Below are positions 1 to 7,815 of a DNA stretch of 49,061 bases, in pieces. The translations under genes and the position numbers were made by a program. This DNA is from UMGS172 sp045637775 (GTDB lineage Bacteria; Bacillota; Clostridia; Oscillospirales; Acutalibacteraceae), in contig JAZUAC010000027.1 in the NCBI GenBank assembly GCA_045637775.1, positions 1 to 49,061 of the forward strand. Direction: 5' to 3'. Below the pieces are notes generated by a model that was not told the origin of the DNA, ran no database searches, and saw only the letters and a list, made by a program, of their open reading frames with translations. Position 1 is the first letter of the stretch; each line of letters begins with the position of its first letter.

Positions 1-25
1 GTAAACTTTTTCACATCACAAAAGA

Positions 26-56
26 GCACCGAAGCACAAATAAAGTACTTCGGTGC
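26..56 (-). terminator. Hairpin terminator downstream of yebC
   Basis: A 9-bp stem (GCACCGAAG paired with CTTCGGTGC) lies 17 bases beyond the yebC stop codon. On the minus strand it is followed by a short T-rich stretch (TCTTTTGTG), so it is a plausible but not perfect intrinsic terminator. Confidence 0.6.
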
Positions 57-72
57 AGTTGCTCACAAATAA

Positions 73-807
73 TTATTCGGCATCGGGTGCTTCCCAGTTG
101 TGCCAAACATTCTGAACATCCTCATTCTCGTCAAGCATATCAAGAAGCTTTTCCATTTTTGTAACCAATTCGGGGTCATCAATGGTCGAGGTGGTTGCAG
201 GAACATAAGCAGGCTCAGCCGAAACAAACTTATATCCCTTTTCGGAAAGTGCCTCACTTACAGCACCAACCGAGTTGGCATCGGTCGAAATCTCGAAAAT
301 GTCGCCATCGAACGAGAAATCGTCGGCACCTGCCTCCAAAGCATCCTCCATGACCTTATCCTCATCAAGACCTTCGCCTTCAATGACAATAAGACCCTTG
401 CGTTCAAACATGAATGTAACCGAGCCCGACTGACCCAAATTACCGCCGCACTTATCAAAATAATGGCGCATTTCGCCTGCGGTACGGTTGCGGTTGTCGG
501 TCAAGGCTTCAACAATAACAGCAATACCTGCGGGACCGTAGCCCTCGTACATGAGTGCCTCGTAATCGGCACCACCGGTTTCACCTGCAGCCTTCTTGAT
601 GATACGGTCGATATTGTCGTTAGGCACATTGTTAGCCTTGGCCTTGGCGATAACATCACGAAGCTTGGCGTTGACATTGGGGTCGGGGCCGCCTGCCTTA
701 ACTACCATTGCAAGCTCACGGCCGATACGGGTGAAGACCTTGGCTCTGGCCTGGTCGGTTTTTTCTTTCTTTCTTTTAATGGTACTCCATTTGGAATGTC
801 CTGACAT
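73..807 (-). CDS. yebC: YebC/PmpR-family DNA-binding regulatory / translation factor
   Basis: This 244-residue protein begins MSGHSKWSTIKRKKEKTDQA, the hallmark N-terminus of the YebC/TACO1 family, and has the family's usual length. Members have been described as transcriptional regulators and, more recently, as ribosome-associated factors that help translate proline-rich stretches; the sequence cannot decide between these roles. The ATG is preceded by a strong GGAGGG ribosome binding site 6 bases upstream. It has its own promoter and terminator, so it is probably monocistronic and independent of the sugar operon upstream. Recognition is confident because the whole length is colinear with the family. 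Confidence 0.96.
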   Translation of the reverse strand: MSGHSKWSTIKRKKEKTDQARAKVFTRIGRELAMVVKAGGPDPNVNAKLRDVIAKAKANNVPNDNIDRIIKKAAGETGGADYEALMYEGYGPAGIAVIVEALTDNRNRTAGEMRHYFDKCGGNLGQSGSVTFMFERKGLIVIEGEGLDEDKVMEDALEAGADDFSFDGDIFEISTDANSVGAVSEALSEKGYKFVSAEPAYVPATTSTIDDPELVTKMEKLLDMLDENEDVQNVWHNWEAPDAE

Positions 808-849
808 AATTTTTCCCTCCGGAAATTATTTAAAAAATCATTACAGGTT

Positions 850-878
850 ATTTTAACACACTTTCCCCACAGTTGCAA
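850..878 (-). promoter_or_regulatory. Sigma-A-type promoter for yebC
   Basis: On the minus strand, TTGCAA (873-878) and TAAAAT (850-855) are separated by exactly 17 bases, about 45 bases before the yebC start codon. This separates yebC from the upstream sugar operon. Found by eye; no transcript data. Confidence 0.6.
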
Positions 879-929
879 GGGTTAATTCATCGCTTTTTGA
901 ACGTGTCTTACTGAGTTTTATTTTGTACC

Positions 930-2447
930 TTAGAAGAAAACCTCTGTCGCCTTTTGCTCAACCCCCAGCAATCTTTCATATTCAGCCACATATTTTGCAA
1001 AGCCATCAGCGGTTTCTTTGTCGGGGTAAAGGGTGGTCTTTTCGGCATTTTTGAATACTTTTGTGTTCAAAAAATCCTCAAGGCTTTGCGTGTTGTTTGA
1101 TAAATATGCAGCCAAGACCGCCATACCGTAAGAGCCGCCTTCACCTGCGGTCTTCATACAGGTGACCGCCGTGCCTAATGCCGCCGCCATATATTTTTGA
1201 CCGACATCGGGTGTTTTGAAATATCCGCCGTGACCCACAAGTGAGTCTATGTTAACCTTTTCTTTTTCCAAAATCTCCATTCCGATTTTAAGGGTGACAA
1301 CAGACGAGTAAAGCATCGCACGTAAAAAGTTTGCCAATGTAAACTTTGCATCGGCTTTGCGTGCCACCAAAGGAACACCTGAATCAAGGTGTGTGATACC
1401 TTCACCTGCCATATAGTTGCAGACCAGCACACCGCCGCAATCGCCATCGCCTTGCAGCGATTTCTGATACAACTTGGTGAAAAGCTCTGCCGTGTCGGGT
1501 GTTGCTCCAAAAAGACCTGCGACCTCATTAAGCACACTTATCCAGGCATTACTGTCGTTGGTGCAGTTGTTGCAATGCACCATTGCCACATCCTTGCCTG
1601 TGGGTGTGGTCACAATGTCTATTTCGGGGTAAACTCGGCTCAACGGCTTTTCAAGGACGACCATTGAAAAAATCGAGGTGCCTGCGGACACGTTACCCGT
1701 TCTTGCGGCGACCGAGTTGGTGGCCACCATACCCGTTCCTGCATCTCCCTCGGGAGGTGCAAAGGGAGTGCCCACCGCCAGCATATTGTCAATAATTTCA
1801 GCGCCTTTTTCGGTCAAAGCACCCGCTGTATCACCCGCCTTCAAGACTTTGGGCAAAACGTCCTCGGCTGTCCAATTAAGGTTGTAGGGTGCTATCAGCT
1901 CATTAAACTTTTTCAGCATTTCCTTGTCATAGCAAAGGTTTTGGCTGTCGATGGGGAACATTCCCGAGGCTTCGCCGATTCCTATAACATTTTCACCCGT
2001 CAGCAGAAAATGGATATAGCTTGCCAACGTGGTGATGTGAGCGATTTTGCCGATGTGCTCCTCGTTATTGAGCAAGGCCTGGTAAAGATGCGCAATGCTC
2101 CACCTTTGAGGCACATTAAACTCAAAAAGTGCGGTCAATTCCTCGGCGGCCTTGGCGGTAATGGTGTTTTGCCACGTTCTGAATGGTGTGAGCAGCTTCC
2201 AATCCTTATCAAAGGCAAGGAAGCCATGCATCATACCCGATATTCCGACAGATTTTACATTTTTCAAGTCGTTTATACCGCCGAGTGCCGTCTTTAACCC
2301 TTTAAATGCCTCATCCAAATTATAGGTCCAAATGCCGTTTTCATATTTCGACTGCCATGTGTAGCCGCTGTTGGCTATAGGTCTATAATTTTCGTCGATA
2401 GCCGTTGCTTTTATCCTTGTAGAGCCAAACTCGATTCCTAAATACAC
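930..2447 (-). CDS. FGGY-family carbohydrate kinase
   Basis: A 505-residue cytoplasmic sugar kinase of the FGGY family (ATP-dependent phosphorylation of pentuloses, hexuloses or polyols). The N-terminus MYLGIEFGSTRIKATAID carries the phosphate-1 motif of the actin-like fold, SVGISGMMHGFL follows near residue 70, and the C-terminal domain has the GHGGYFKTPDVGQKYMAAAL motif near residue 410. The start is GTG, 7 bases after an AGGCGG site. It is the last gene of a four-gene operon (17-base gap from the beta-helix gene). The substrate is not readable from sequence; ketopentose kinases are the common relatives. In this context it may phosphorylate a sugar released by the two upstream glycosidases. 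Confidence 0.9.
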   Translation of the reverse strand: MYLGIEFGSTRIKATAIDENYRPIANSGYTWQSKYENGIWTYNLDEAFKGLKTALGGINDLKNVKSVGISGMMHGFLAFDKDWKLLTPFRTWQNTITAKAAEELTALFEFNVPQRWSIAHLYQALLNNEEHIGKIAHITTLASYIHFLLTGENVIGIGEASGMFPIDSQNLCYDKEMLKKFNELIAPYNLNWTAEDVLPKVLKAGDTAGALTEKGAEIIDNMLAVGTPFAPPEGDAGTGMVATNSVAARTGNVSAGTSIFSMVVLEKPLSRVYPEIDIVTTPTGKDVAMVHCNNCTNDSNAWISVLNEVAGLFGATPDTAELFTKLYQKSLQGDGDCGGVLVCNYMAGEGITHLDSGVPLVARKADAKFTLANFLRAMLYSSVVTLKIGMEILEKEKVNIDSLVGHGGYFKTPDVGQKYMAAALGTAVTCMKTAGEGGSYGMAVLAAYLSNNTQSLEDFLNTKVFKNAEKTTLYPDKETADGFAKYVAEYERLLGVEQKATEVFF

Positions 2448-2464
2448 CTTAACACCGCCTTGAT

Positions 2465-3535
2465 TTATATTCTTACGATTCTTGCCTCATCCACTCCGAA
2501 AATCTCGGTTGAGTGAACGGCTTCGCCCTTTAAGATCAGCCTTCCCGCATCGGTTGCGAATACAAGATCATGAACCGAATTATTATTGCCGCTGATTATA
2601 ACATCTCCGTCGACCGAGTTTGACATAAGAATATTACGGTCGCCTTCAATAAAAATCGACTCTCTTGACGAACACATGATTTTGTTGTTACAAACCCTGT
2701 TTCGGTGACCCACTATCTTTATTCCGATGGCAGGAGTTTTGCTGATCTGATGGTCTTCATTTTTGGTTGCATCGGGCGGATAATACAAAAACGTTCCTGC
2801 GTGTGCTATCAGATTGTCACGGACAATACAGTTTGAAACATTTTTAAAATATATTGCGGCAGGATCTTCATCTTTAAAAGCACCTGCACCGCAGTTGCGG
2901 ATCAACATCATATCGCTGATATCAACACCCTCAAGCCATCTGTCTGTTCCGTCAAAATAAAAACCGTAGGACGGCGTGTCGGCAACGATAAACTGTCTGA
3001 AATGGGTGTACACACTAAGCTTTGGAGCGAAATAAACGCCTATATAACAACCGTCGGTATTGATCTTTTCAAAGGTGCAAGCATCTATAAAGCAATCTCC
3101 TTTTGCACAGATCGCAGCACCAAGTCCGCAACACGATATCTTGGAAAACTCGCATTGATCGGCACGCATATTTTCAAAAAACAGCCCTGCCGAGGCACTC
3201 ACGTTGTCGATATCAAACAGTCCTCGGGTGTCCATACCTTCAATATCGCCCTGAATACCGATATTTTTGACCACCGTTCCCGAAAGAACGTTGCTTTTTC
3301 CCATAACTATCGCAGGGAAGCTTTTCCCCTGAAGCTTAAGCTTGGTTCCGAATGGCGATTCAAAAACGCCGTTTGGGTCAACGTTGCAAGCCCAGGCTTC
3401 ACCCTCAAGGGTCGTGGACGGTGTGTCCATGATCAATGGCTCGTGAATTTTGTATTCGCCTGCAGGCAAATAGACCTTGCCGCCACTCTTTGCTTTTTTA
3501 TCGAGCTTTCGTTGAACGTGTCTTCCATTCCTCAT
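2465..3535 (-). CDS. Right-handed parallel beta-helix protein, possibly GH91-like or lyase-like
   Basis: A 356-residue protein with a pectate-lyase-type opening (GGKVYLPAGEYKIHEPLIM, an amphipathic helix capping a beta-helix) followed by regularly spaced short strands and Asn-rich turns such as GHRNRVCNNKI and GNNNSVHDLVF. This pattern is typical of right-handed parallel beta-helix carbohydrate enzymes. There is no signal peptide, so it acts in the cytosol. I prefer the ATG at 3535 because GAGGTG lies 6 bases upstream; a GTG nine bases earlier overlaps that site. Known families with this fold include pectate lyases, GH28 and the inulin fructotransferase/difructose-anhydride family GH91. Its position beside a GH172 gene makes GH91-like activity worth testing, but this is inference. 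Confidence 0.75.
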   Translation of the reverse strand: MRNGRHVQRKLDKKAKSGGKVYLPAGEYKIHEPLIMDTPSTTLEGEAWACNVDPNGVFESPFGTKLKLQGKSFPAIVMGKSNVLSGTVVKNIGIQGDIEGMDTRGLFDIDNVSASAGLFFENMRADQCEFSKISCCGLGAAICAKGDCFIDACTFEKINTDGCYIGVYFAPKLSVYTHFRQFIVADTPSYGFYFDGTDRWLEGVDISDMMLIRNCGAGAFKDEDPAAIYFKNVSNCIVRDNLIAHAGTFLYYPPDATKNEDHQISKTPAIGIKIVGHRNRVCNNKIMCSSRESIFIEGDRNILMSNSVDGDVIISGNNNSVHDLVFATDAGRLILKGEAVHSTEIFGVDEARIVRI

Positions 3536-3550
3536 TTGCGTCACCTCAAA

Positions 3551-4411
3551 TTAAAACTCAAAATGTAACGGAGCCAAATAGACTCCACCTTGTCTCCAAC
3601 CGCAATGGGTTATGTAGTATTCTCCGTTTATTTTGAGCACCTCTGCCGCATGGCTCATAATACGCCCTACGGGCTCACCGCCAAAGCTGAACGGATCCTT
3701 ACTTTGGTACACCGCGGTATCGGAATAGTTACCACAATAACCTAAATGTCCTGTATAAGAGCCGATAAACAAAAAATAGGTGTCGTCAACCTTTTCAACA
3801 AAGGGTGATTCGCAAGGGCCACCGTAGGTGCCGACAATATCGGAAGTGAATACTGTTCTTTTGTCGCCCCAATGAATCAAATCGCTTGAGAATACCGCCG
3901 CAACGCAATGGTTTCCGCCGGTCGGTGTGCTGTTGCAGGTGTAATACATAACCCACTTGTCGCCAATGCGCAAAACCATCGGGTCACGTGCGTCAAAACC
4001 GTCAATCACTAACGGGTTTTCGGGGTGACGTTCCCAGTTTACAAGATCTTTCGAGGTAGCCAAATGAAGTCGGTATTTGTCGTGACCCTCAAGACTGCCT
4101 GCGCAGTAGTACATATAATAAAGTCCGTCGTGCTTTATTACGTGCGGTGCCCAAAAGTGCAATTCCTGATGCTCTTTTTCGGCACAAAGAGGATAGGGCT
4201 GCTTTGTGAACGGGACGTTTAAAATATCAGGGGAGGTTGCGTGCGCACAAAGAATTTCCTCCAAAGGTTCGCTGGGTTCTTTGTGTGTAATGCCGTACAA
4301 ATGCCAACCGTCCTCACCCTTTATAACGGTGTGGTCGTTGACGTACCATTTTTCATTTTCTCCAACCGAGGGGTCGTATATCTTGTGGAATAAATCGGCG
4401 TATACCTTCAT
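3551..4411 (-). CDS. Five-bladed beta-propeller glycoside hydrolase (GH32/GH43 superfamily)
   Basis: A 286-residue cytosolic protein with the three carboxylates of the GH32/GH43/GH68 superfamily: Asp26 in YVNDHTV (nucleophile/base position), Asp143 in DARDPMV (transition-state stabiliser, RDP motif as in GH32) and Glu201 in PCESPFV (acid). Repeated DGxYYMYY and WVMYYT strands mark propeller blades. It lacks the extra C-terminal beta-sandwich of classical invertases. The ATG follows GGAGG by 8 bases. It lies between the GH172 and beta-helix genes with gaps of 19 and 15 bases, so all are cotranscribed. It probably removes a furanosyl unit (fructose or arabinose); the exact substrate is unknown. 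Confidence 0.85.
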   Translation of the reverse strand: MKVYADLFHKIYDPSVGENEKWYVNDHTVIKGEDGWHLYGITHKEPSEPLEEILCAHATSPDILNVPFTKQPYPLCAEKEHQELHFWAPHVIKHDGLYYMYYCAGSLEGHDKYRLHLATSKDLVNWERHPENPLVIDGFDARDPMVLRIGDKWVMYYTCNSTPTGGNHCVAAVFSSDLIHWGDKRTVFTSDIVGTYGGPCESPFVEKVDDTYFLFIGSYTGHLGYCGNYSDTAVYQSKDPFSFGGEPVGRIMSHAAEVLKINGEYYITHCGWRQGGVYLAPLHFEF

Positions 4412-4430
4412 TTTAAAACCTCCGTTAAAA

Positions 4431-5486
4431 TCAGATTATCTCCAACTCGTCATAATCGGGGAACTTGGGATAAACGTCATCCAAAGTATCGGAATACCAA
4501 TAGGCCACCGACGAAATATCATCCTGCAAGGGCAGGTAACGACCGCCGCTTCGCCAACCCAAGGCCTGAATGGTGACCTTCAGGTCCTCTTTAAAATAGA
4601 TCGGGTCGGTGATGTGCCAACGGTACATATTGAAATATCTTTGCGAGTGATAGGTGCCGTCGGTGGAGCGCACCTTATACATACCGGCATAAGGCGTTGT
4701 GAACTCACGGTACTGACCGCCCATATCAAAGTTATATGCGCCGCAGAAATAGTCCTCGGTACCTGTACCGCAGATGCTCGGGAACTCTTTGTCACCGTCT
4801 ATGTAGAATTTAATCTCGCCTTCACCCCACCAGCCGTTGGATTTTACACCCCAATGCATATAGGTGCCGACATAATGACCGTTGCCCTTGATGTTGTCAA
4901 GAATGGTGTAGACCTCCTTGTAAGGCAGAGGGTTGACCCTTCTGAATTGGGCGTGGAAATAAAGCGAATTTTCAGGGAGCACCTTTTCCTCGCAGTCTAT
5001 CTGATAATAAACATTGCAATCCCTTTCATCAATGTTTTCAAGCTCGATTCTGAAGCCCTCATAATACGGCATTTCAAAATAGCAGTTCATACCGCGACCG
5101 GGGTTGAAGCACATTGCAAGGCTTGAAAGCTGGCGGTACTCGGTATGCTCGGCATTAGCAAAAAAGTCGGAAAGCGGAGCCTCAACCGCAGGGTTTTTGT
5201 GTCCGTCAAAATAGATGCGCAGAATCAGCAATCGGCCTTTCGCCGCACTGTCGGTTATCCAGATGTGCTTTATGGCACCCTGACCCTTAATGTCGGCCAA
5301 AACGGCAGTTTCTTTGCCCTTTAATACTATAAACGGATTGACCTTCCAGCCTACTCCTAAATCTCTTGCACAGTTGGAAGCGCTACCGGTCACCGCCATA
5401 CCGCCCTTGCCCTTTTCACCCGTAAGGTTTTCGGGACAAACGGAAAATGTGCGGATATCCTTTTTGGTTGTTAGATTATTTAACAT
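4431..5486 (-). CDS. GH172 (DUF2961) glycoside hydrolase
   Basis: A 351-residue protein with the diagnostic DUF2961 stretch GWWGEGEIKFYIDGD followed by GTGTEDYF (about residues 219-247), containing the conserved acidic residues expected to be catalytic. Characterised GH172 members are alpha-D-fructofuranosidase/difructose dianhydride I synthase enzymes and exo-D-arabinofuranosidases. There is no signal peptide, which implies an imported oligosaccharide. The ATG is chosen because GGAGG precedes it by 7 bases; an in-frame extension of 22 residues upstream has no ribosome binding site. It is the first gene of the sugar operon, divergent from an AraC regulator 116 bases away. Confidence 0.9.
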   Translation of the reverse strand: MLNNLTTKKDIRTFSVCPENLTGEKGKGGMAVTGSASNCARDLGVGWKVNPFIVLKGKETAVLADIKGQGAIKHIWITDSAAKGRLLILRIYFDGHKNPAVEAPLSDFFANAEHTEYRQLSSLAMCFNPGRGMNCYFEMPYYEGFRIELENIDERDCNVYYQIDCEEKVLPENSLYFHAQFRRVNPLPYKEVYTILDNIKGNGHYVGTYMHWGVKSNGWWGEGEIKFYIDGDKEFPSICGTGTEDYFCGAYNFDMGGQYREFTTPYAGMYKVRSTDGTYHSQRYFNMYRWHITDPIYFKEDLKVTIQALGWRSGGRYLPLQDDISSVAYWYSDTLDDVYPKFPDYDELEII

Positions 5487-5602
5487 TTCTATTCCTCCAA
5501 ATAAAAAATTGATAAGGTTACTATTGATATTATATTTGAAATACGCTATCATATAAATGTCATAACTTGACCTTTATTTAACATTTCTTGCGGTGGTGTA
5601 TT
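5487..5602. promoter_or_regulatory. Divergent control region between GH172 operon and AraC regulator
   Basis: This 116-base spacer separates the two divergent start codons. On the minus strand a perfect TATAAT (5529-5534) lies about 45 bases before the GH172 ATG, but no good -35 box sits 16-18 bases upstream of it. That is what one expects for an AraC-activated promoter. No clear repeated operator was recognised. Confidence 0.45.
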
Positions 5603-6445
5603 ATGTCTGATATTCTGAATATCAATCCTTATATCCGTGTTGCGATGCATTCGGTTCTGCCCCGGAACCATATAATAAAGCGGCGTATCCTCTTCGATTA
5701 CGAGCTGATCTACATTGCCGACGGTGAATTTACCCTTAAATATGACGGCATTGATTATAAATGCGAAGCGGGTCAGTTTATTTTTCTGTGTCCCGACGTG
5801 CCTCACAGTTTCGAGGAAATAAACCGCGACCTTACACAGCCGCACATTCATTTTGACATCACCCACACCTCCGACAGCGAACGAGTCCCCGTTTCGTTCA
5901 AGGACCGACCCGATCTGACCGACAAGGAAAAAGGCTTTATCCGTGAGGATATTTTCAAAAGTTATCCAAAAACTCCTTTTGTCACCTTTTCAAACGCTCA
6001 AATGGTGTTGGAGATGTTTTATGAAATAGTCGGTTCGGATCTGTCACCGCTCAATAAAAAAGCCAGACTCATTCAGATTTTAGATGCACTTATCAATGAC
6101 AATTTTCCCAACGCTTTAACGGTCGACACCACCCCCTACCGCATAGAAAAGCAGATAAAGGACTATATTGATGCAGGTCAGGGCTTAACGGCACGGCTTG
6201 AGGATATAGCCAAGCAGTTCAACTACAGTAAATTTTATCTTGAACGGCGGTTCAAGGAAAAATACGGCGTGGGGCTTATGGCCTACCGCAACGAAAAGCG
6301 TATGCAAAAGGCCAAAGAGCTGTTACAGCACAGCTCGGTCTCGTCGGTTGCGGCCAAGCTGGGTTTTTCCTCGATATATGCCTTCAGCCGAGCCTTCAAA
6401 AATCGTTTCGGAGTATCGCCGAAATCCACAAAAACAGCCGAGTGA
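5603..6445 (+). CDS. AraC-family transcriptional regulator (cupin sensor + double HTH)
   Basis: A 280-residue regulator. The N-terminal part is a cupin-like sugar-sensing domain (LIYIADGEFTLKYDG, then GQFIFLCPDVPHSFEE, and HIHFD). The C-terminal 100 residues are an AraC/XylS domain with two HTHs (LEDIAKQFNYSKFYLERRF and SVAAKLGFSSIYAFSRAF, then the family signature FGVSPK). The ATG at 5603 is preferred over an upstream TTG. It is divergent from the GH172/GH-J/beta-helix/FGGY operon and is the obvious candidate activator, responding to the sugar that the operon degrades. Confidence 0.9.
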   Translation: MSDILNINPYIRVAMHSVLPRNHIIKRRILFDYELIYIADGEFTLKYDGIDYKCEAGQFIFLCPDVPHSFEEINRDLTQPHIHFDITHTSDSERVPVSFKDRPDLTDKEKGFIREDIFKSYPKTPFVTFSNAQMVLEMFYEIVGSDLSPLNKKARLIQILDALINDNFPNALTVDTTPYRIEKQIKDYIDAGQGLTARLEDIAKQFNYSKFYLERRFKEKYGVGLMAYRNEKRMQKAKELLQHSSVSSVAAKLGFSSIYAFSRAFKNRFGVSPKSTKTAE

Positions 6446-6461
6446 ACCCTGACGTTCACTC
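6440..6461. terminator. Bidirectional hairpin between araC-type gene and ruvX
   Basis: An 8-bp perfect stem (GAGTGAAC with GTTCACTC) and 6-base loop overlaps the end of the AraC gene. It is followed by a T-rich tail on the plus strand and a shorter one on the minus strand. It separates two convergent genes. Confidence 0.6.
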
Positions 6462-6474
6462 GTCTGTTTTGCTT

Positions 6475-6903
6475 TTATATTTTGTTCTTGGTGTTGGCTC
6501 GGTGGCGGAGGAAATCCTCCAGAATAATGGTTGCGGCAACAGCGTCGACCGTCTCTTTGCGCTTTTTGCCCCTTACATCGTTGAAATTGAGTGCCGTGTG
6601 TGCGCTCACTGTGGTGCAACGCTCGTCCCACAGTTCAACCGGCAGACCCGTTGCCTCTTTCAAAGCCTCGGCAGCGGCGGCACACTCCTGCGCCTTAAAG
6701 CCCTCGCTACCGTCCATGTTTTTGGGGTAGCCGACAACAATCATCTCGGCGCCGAGTTCCTTTGCTTTGGCAGCAAGCTTTTCAATCAATTTTTCGCGGT
6801 TATACTCGGTTATAACGCATTTTGGGAAGGCAAAGCCCTCACCCTTATCGCTCAAAGCAACGCCCGTACGTGCAGTTCCCACATCAACCGACATTATGTA
6901 CAT
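6475..6903 (-). CDS. ruvX: Holliday junction resolvase-like RuvX/YqgF
   Basis: A 142-residue protein with RNase H-fold motifs: MSVDVGTARTGVALSD at the N-terminus with the first catalytic Asp, VVGYPKNMDGSEG in the middle, the LWDERCTT motif and a C-terminal VDAVAATIILEDFL helix with the final Asp. Length and order match the YqgF/RuvX family, which acts in pre-16S rRNA processing and/or Holliday junction resolution. GGAGG precedes the ATG. It lies in a run with a C39-like gene and tadA. Confidence 0.94.
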   Translation of the reverse strand: MYIMSVDVGTARTGVALSDKGEGFAFPKCVITEYNREKLIEKLAAKAKELGAEMIVVGYPKNMDGSEGFKAQECAAAAEALKEATGLPVELWDERCTTVSAHTALNFNDVRGKKRKETVDAVAATIILEDFLRHRANTKNKI

Positions 6904-6929
6904 AAATATTCCTCCATCAAATTTTCCTC

Positions 6930-6950
6930 AAAAGGCGAACTTTATTCGCC
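6930..6950 (-). terminator. Weak hairpin upstream of ruvX
   Basis: On the minus strand GGCGAA-N5-TTCGCC is followed by TTTTGAGG, between the C39-like gene and ruvX. The stem has only 6 bp, so it may be a weak terminator or simply a chance hairpin. Confidence 0.35.
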
Positions 6951-6975
6951 CACAACCCGTCGAGGTCGCCATCCC

Positions 6976-7341
6976 CTACATAATAATCTCCCAATAATAT
7001 TTCCTATTGGCTTTAGGAAAATCGTCCAAAACACCGTGCTCGGGGTCATAAAACACACCCTTGAAATACAGCGACCAATGCCAACACCTCGGCGTTTCGA
7101 GGCTCAAAACACAAACGGAAGGCAGTTCTGCCTTTTGGTTCACAGGTTTTCGCTCGGGGTTGTATTCTATATTCAATGTATCAAGTGCCGAAAACATCTG
7201 CTTGAGATTTGTTTCGCGGTCGGTCTTAACCAACCCGATTATTTCCTCAACCGACAATCCCGAAAGCATTGCCAAAACCGCTTGTCCACATTGCAGGTCG
7301 GTCGGCTCATGAACATAGGTAACTTTATCAACCAATGGCAT
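6976..7341 (-). CDS. Small C39-like / papain-fold cysteine peptidase-like protein
   Basis: This 121-residue protein shows a compact cysteine-peptidase pattern: Gln17-Cys18 in DLQCGQAVLAML, His88 in CWHWSLYF and Asp99 in FYDPEHG. That is the Gln/Cys/His/Asp order of the bacteriocin-processing peptidase C39 and related papain-like folds. There is no signal peptide, membrane helix or partner domain. Its ATG overlaps the tadA stop codon (TAATG), so it is translationally coupled to tadA and precedes ruvX. The function is unknown; it may process or bind a small peptide, or be a non-peptidase relative. Confidence 0.65.
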   Translation of the reverse strand: MPLVDKVTYVHEPTDLQCGQAVLAMLSGLSVEEIIGLVKTDRETNLKQMFSALDTLNIEYNPERKPVNQKAELPSVCVLSLETPRCWHWSLYFKGVFYDPEHGVLDDFPKANRKYYWEIIM

Positions 7342-7799
7342 TATCCGTTTTCCTTTTCACGCAAATTTTCAAAAAACGAGGTCAAAATTTCGGAGCACTC
7401 ATTCTCACAAATGCCTGCCCAAACCTCGGGCTTATGGTTGTACGGCAGTTCAAACAAATTGACCACCGAATCACCTGAGCATGAGCCTGCCTTTTTGTCA
7501 AACGCGCCGAAAACCACCTTTTTGAGCCTTGCGTTGATGATAGCACCTGCACACATGGGACACGGCTCAAGTGTAACATACAATTCGCAATCGTCAAGCC
7601 TCCAACGGCCCAAAGCTTTACAGGCGTTGTTGATAGCCTCAATCTCTGCGTGACCAAGCGCATTGTTATGGGTCTCACGGTGGTTGCGGCCGACCGCTAT
7701 TACCTCTTTATCTTTAACAACAACCGCACCAACGGGTATCTCTCCCTCAAGTCCTGCTTTCTTGGCTTCAAGAAGTGCCTTTAACATATAATCCTTCAT
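7341..7799 (-). CDS. tadA: tRNA-specific adenosine deaminase TadA
   Basis: A 152-residue cytidine-deaminase-fold enzyme that converts A34 to inosine in tRNA-Arg(ACG). The zinc site is intact: His50-Ala-Glu52 and PCPMC with Cys80 and Cys83. IPVGAVVVKD and the C-terminal FFENLREK helix are also typical. I use the ATG at 7799 because GGAG sits 6 bases upstream; a TTG 12 bases earlier overlaps that site. It is encoded just after a CPBP protease gene and coupled to the C39-like gene. Confidence 0.94.
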   Translation of the reverse strand: MKDYMLKALLEAKKAGLEGEIPVGAVVVKDKEVIAVGRNHRETHNNALGHAEIEAINNACKALGRWRLDDCELYVTLEPCPMCAGAIINARLKKVVFGAFDKKAGSCSGDSVVNLFELPYNHKPEVWAGICENECSEILTSFFENLREKENG

Positions 7800-7815
7800 A
7801 TTCCACTCCAAAGCA

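Noticed and set aside
100..804. A 234-codon open frame antisense to yebC
   Set aside because: YebC is conserved along its whole length; the antisense frame exists because of codon bias and has no independent support.
4206..5126. A 306-codon open frame on the plus strand
   Set aside because: It is antisense to the GH-J and GH172 genes, with no ribosome binding site and no domain.
6442..7653. A 403-codon open frame on the plus strand
   Set aside because: It runs antisense across ruvX, the C39-like gene and tadA, all recognised families with good ribosome binding sites. Its translation has no recognisable domain.
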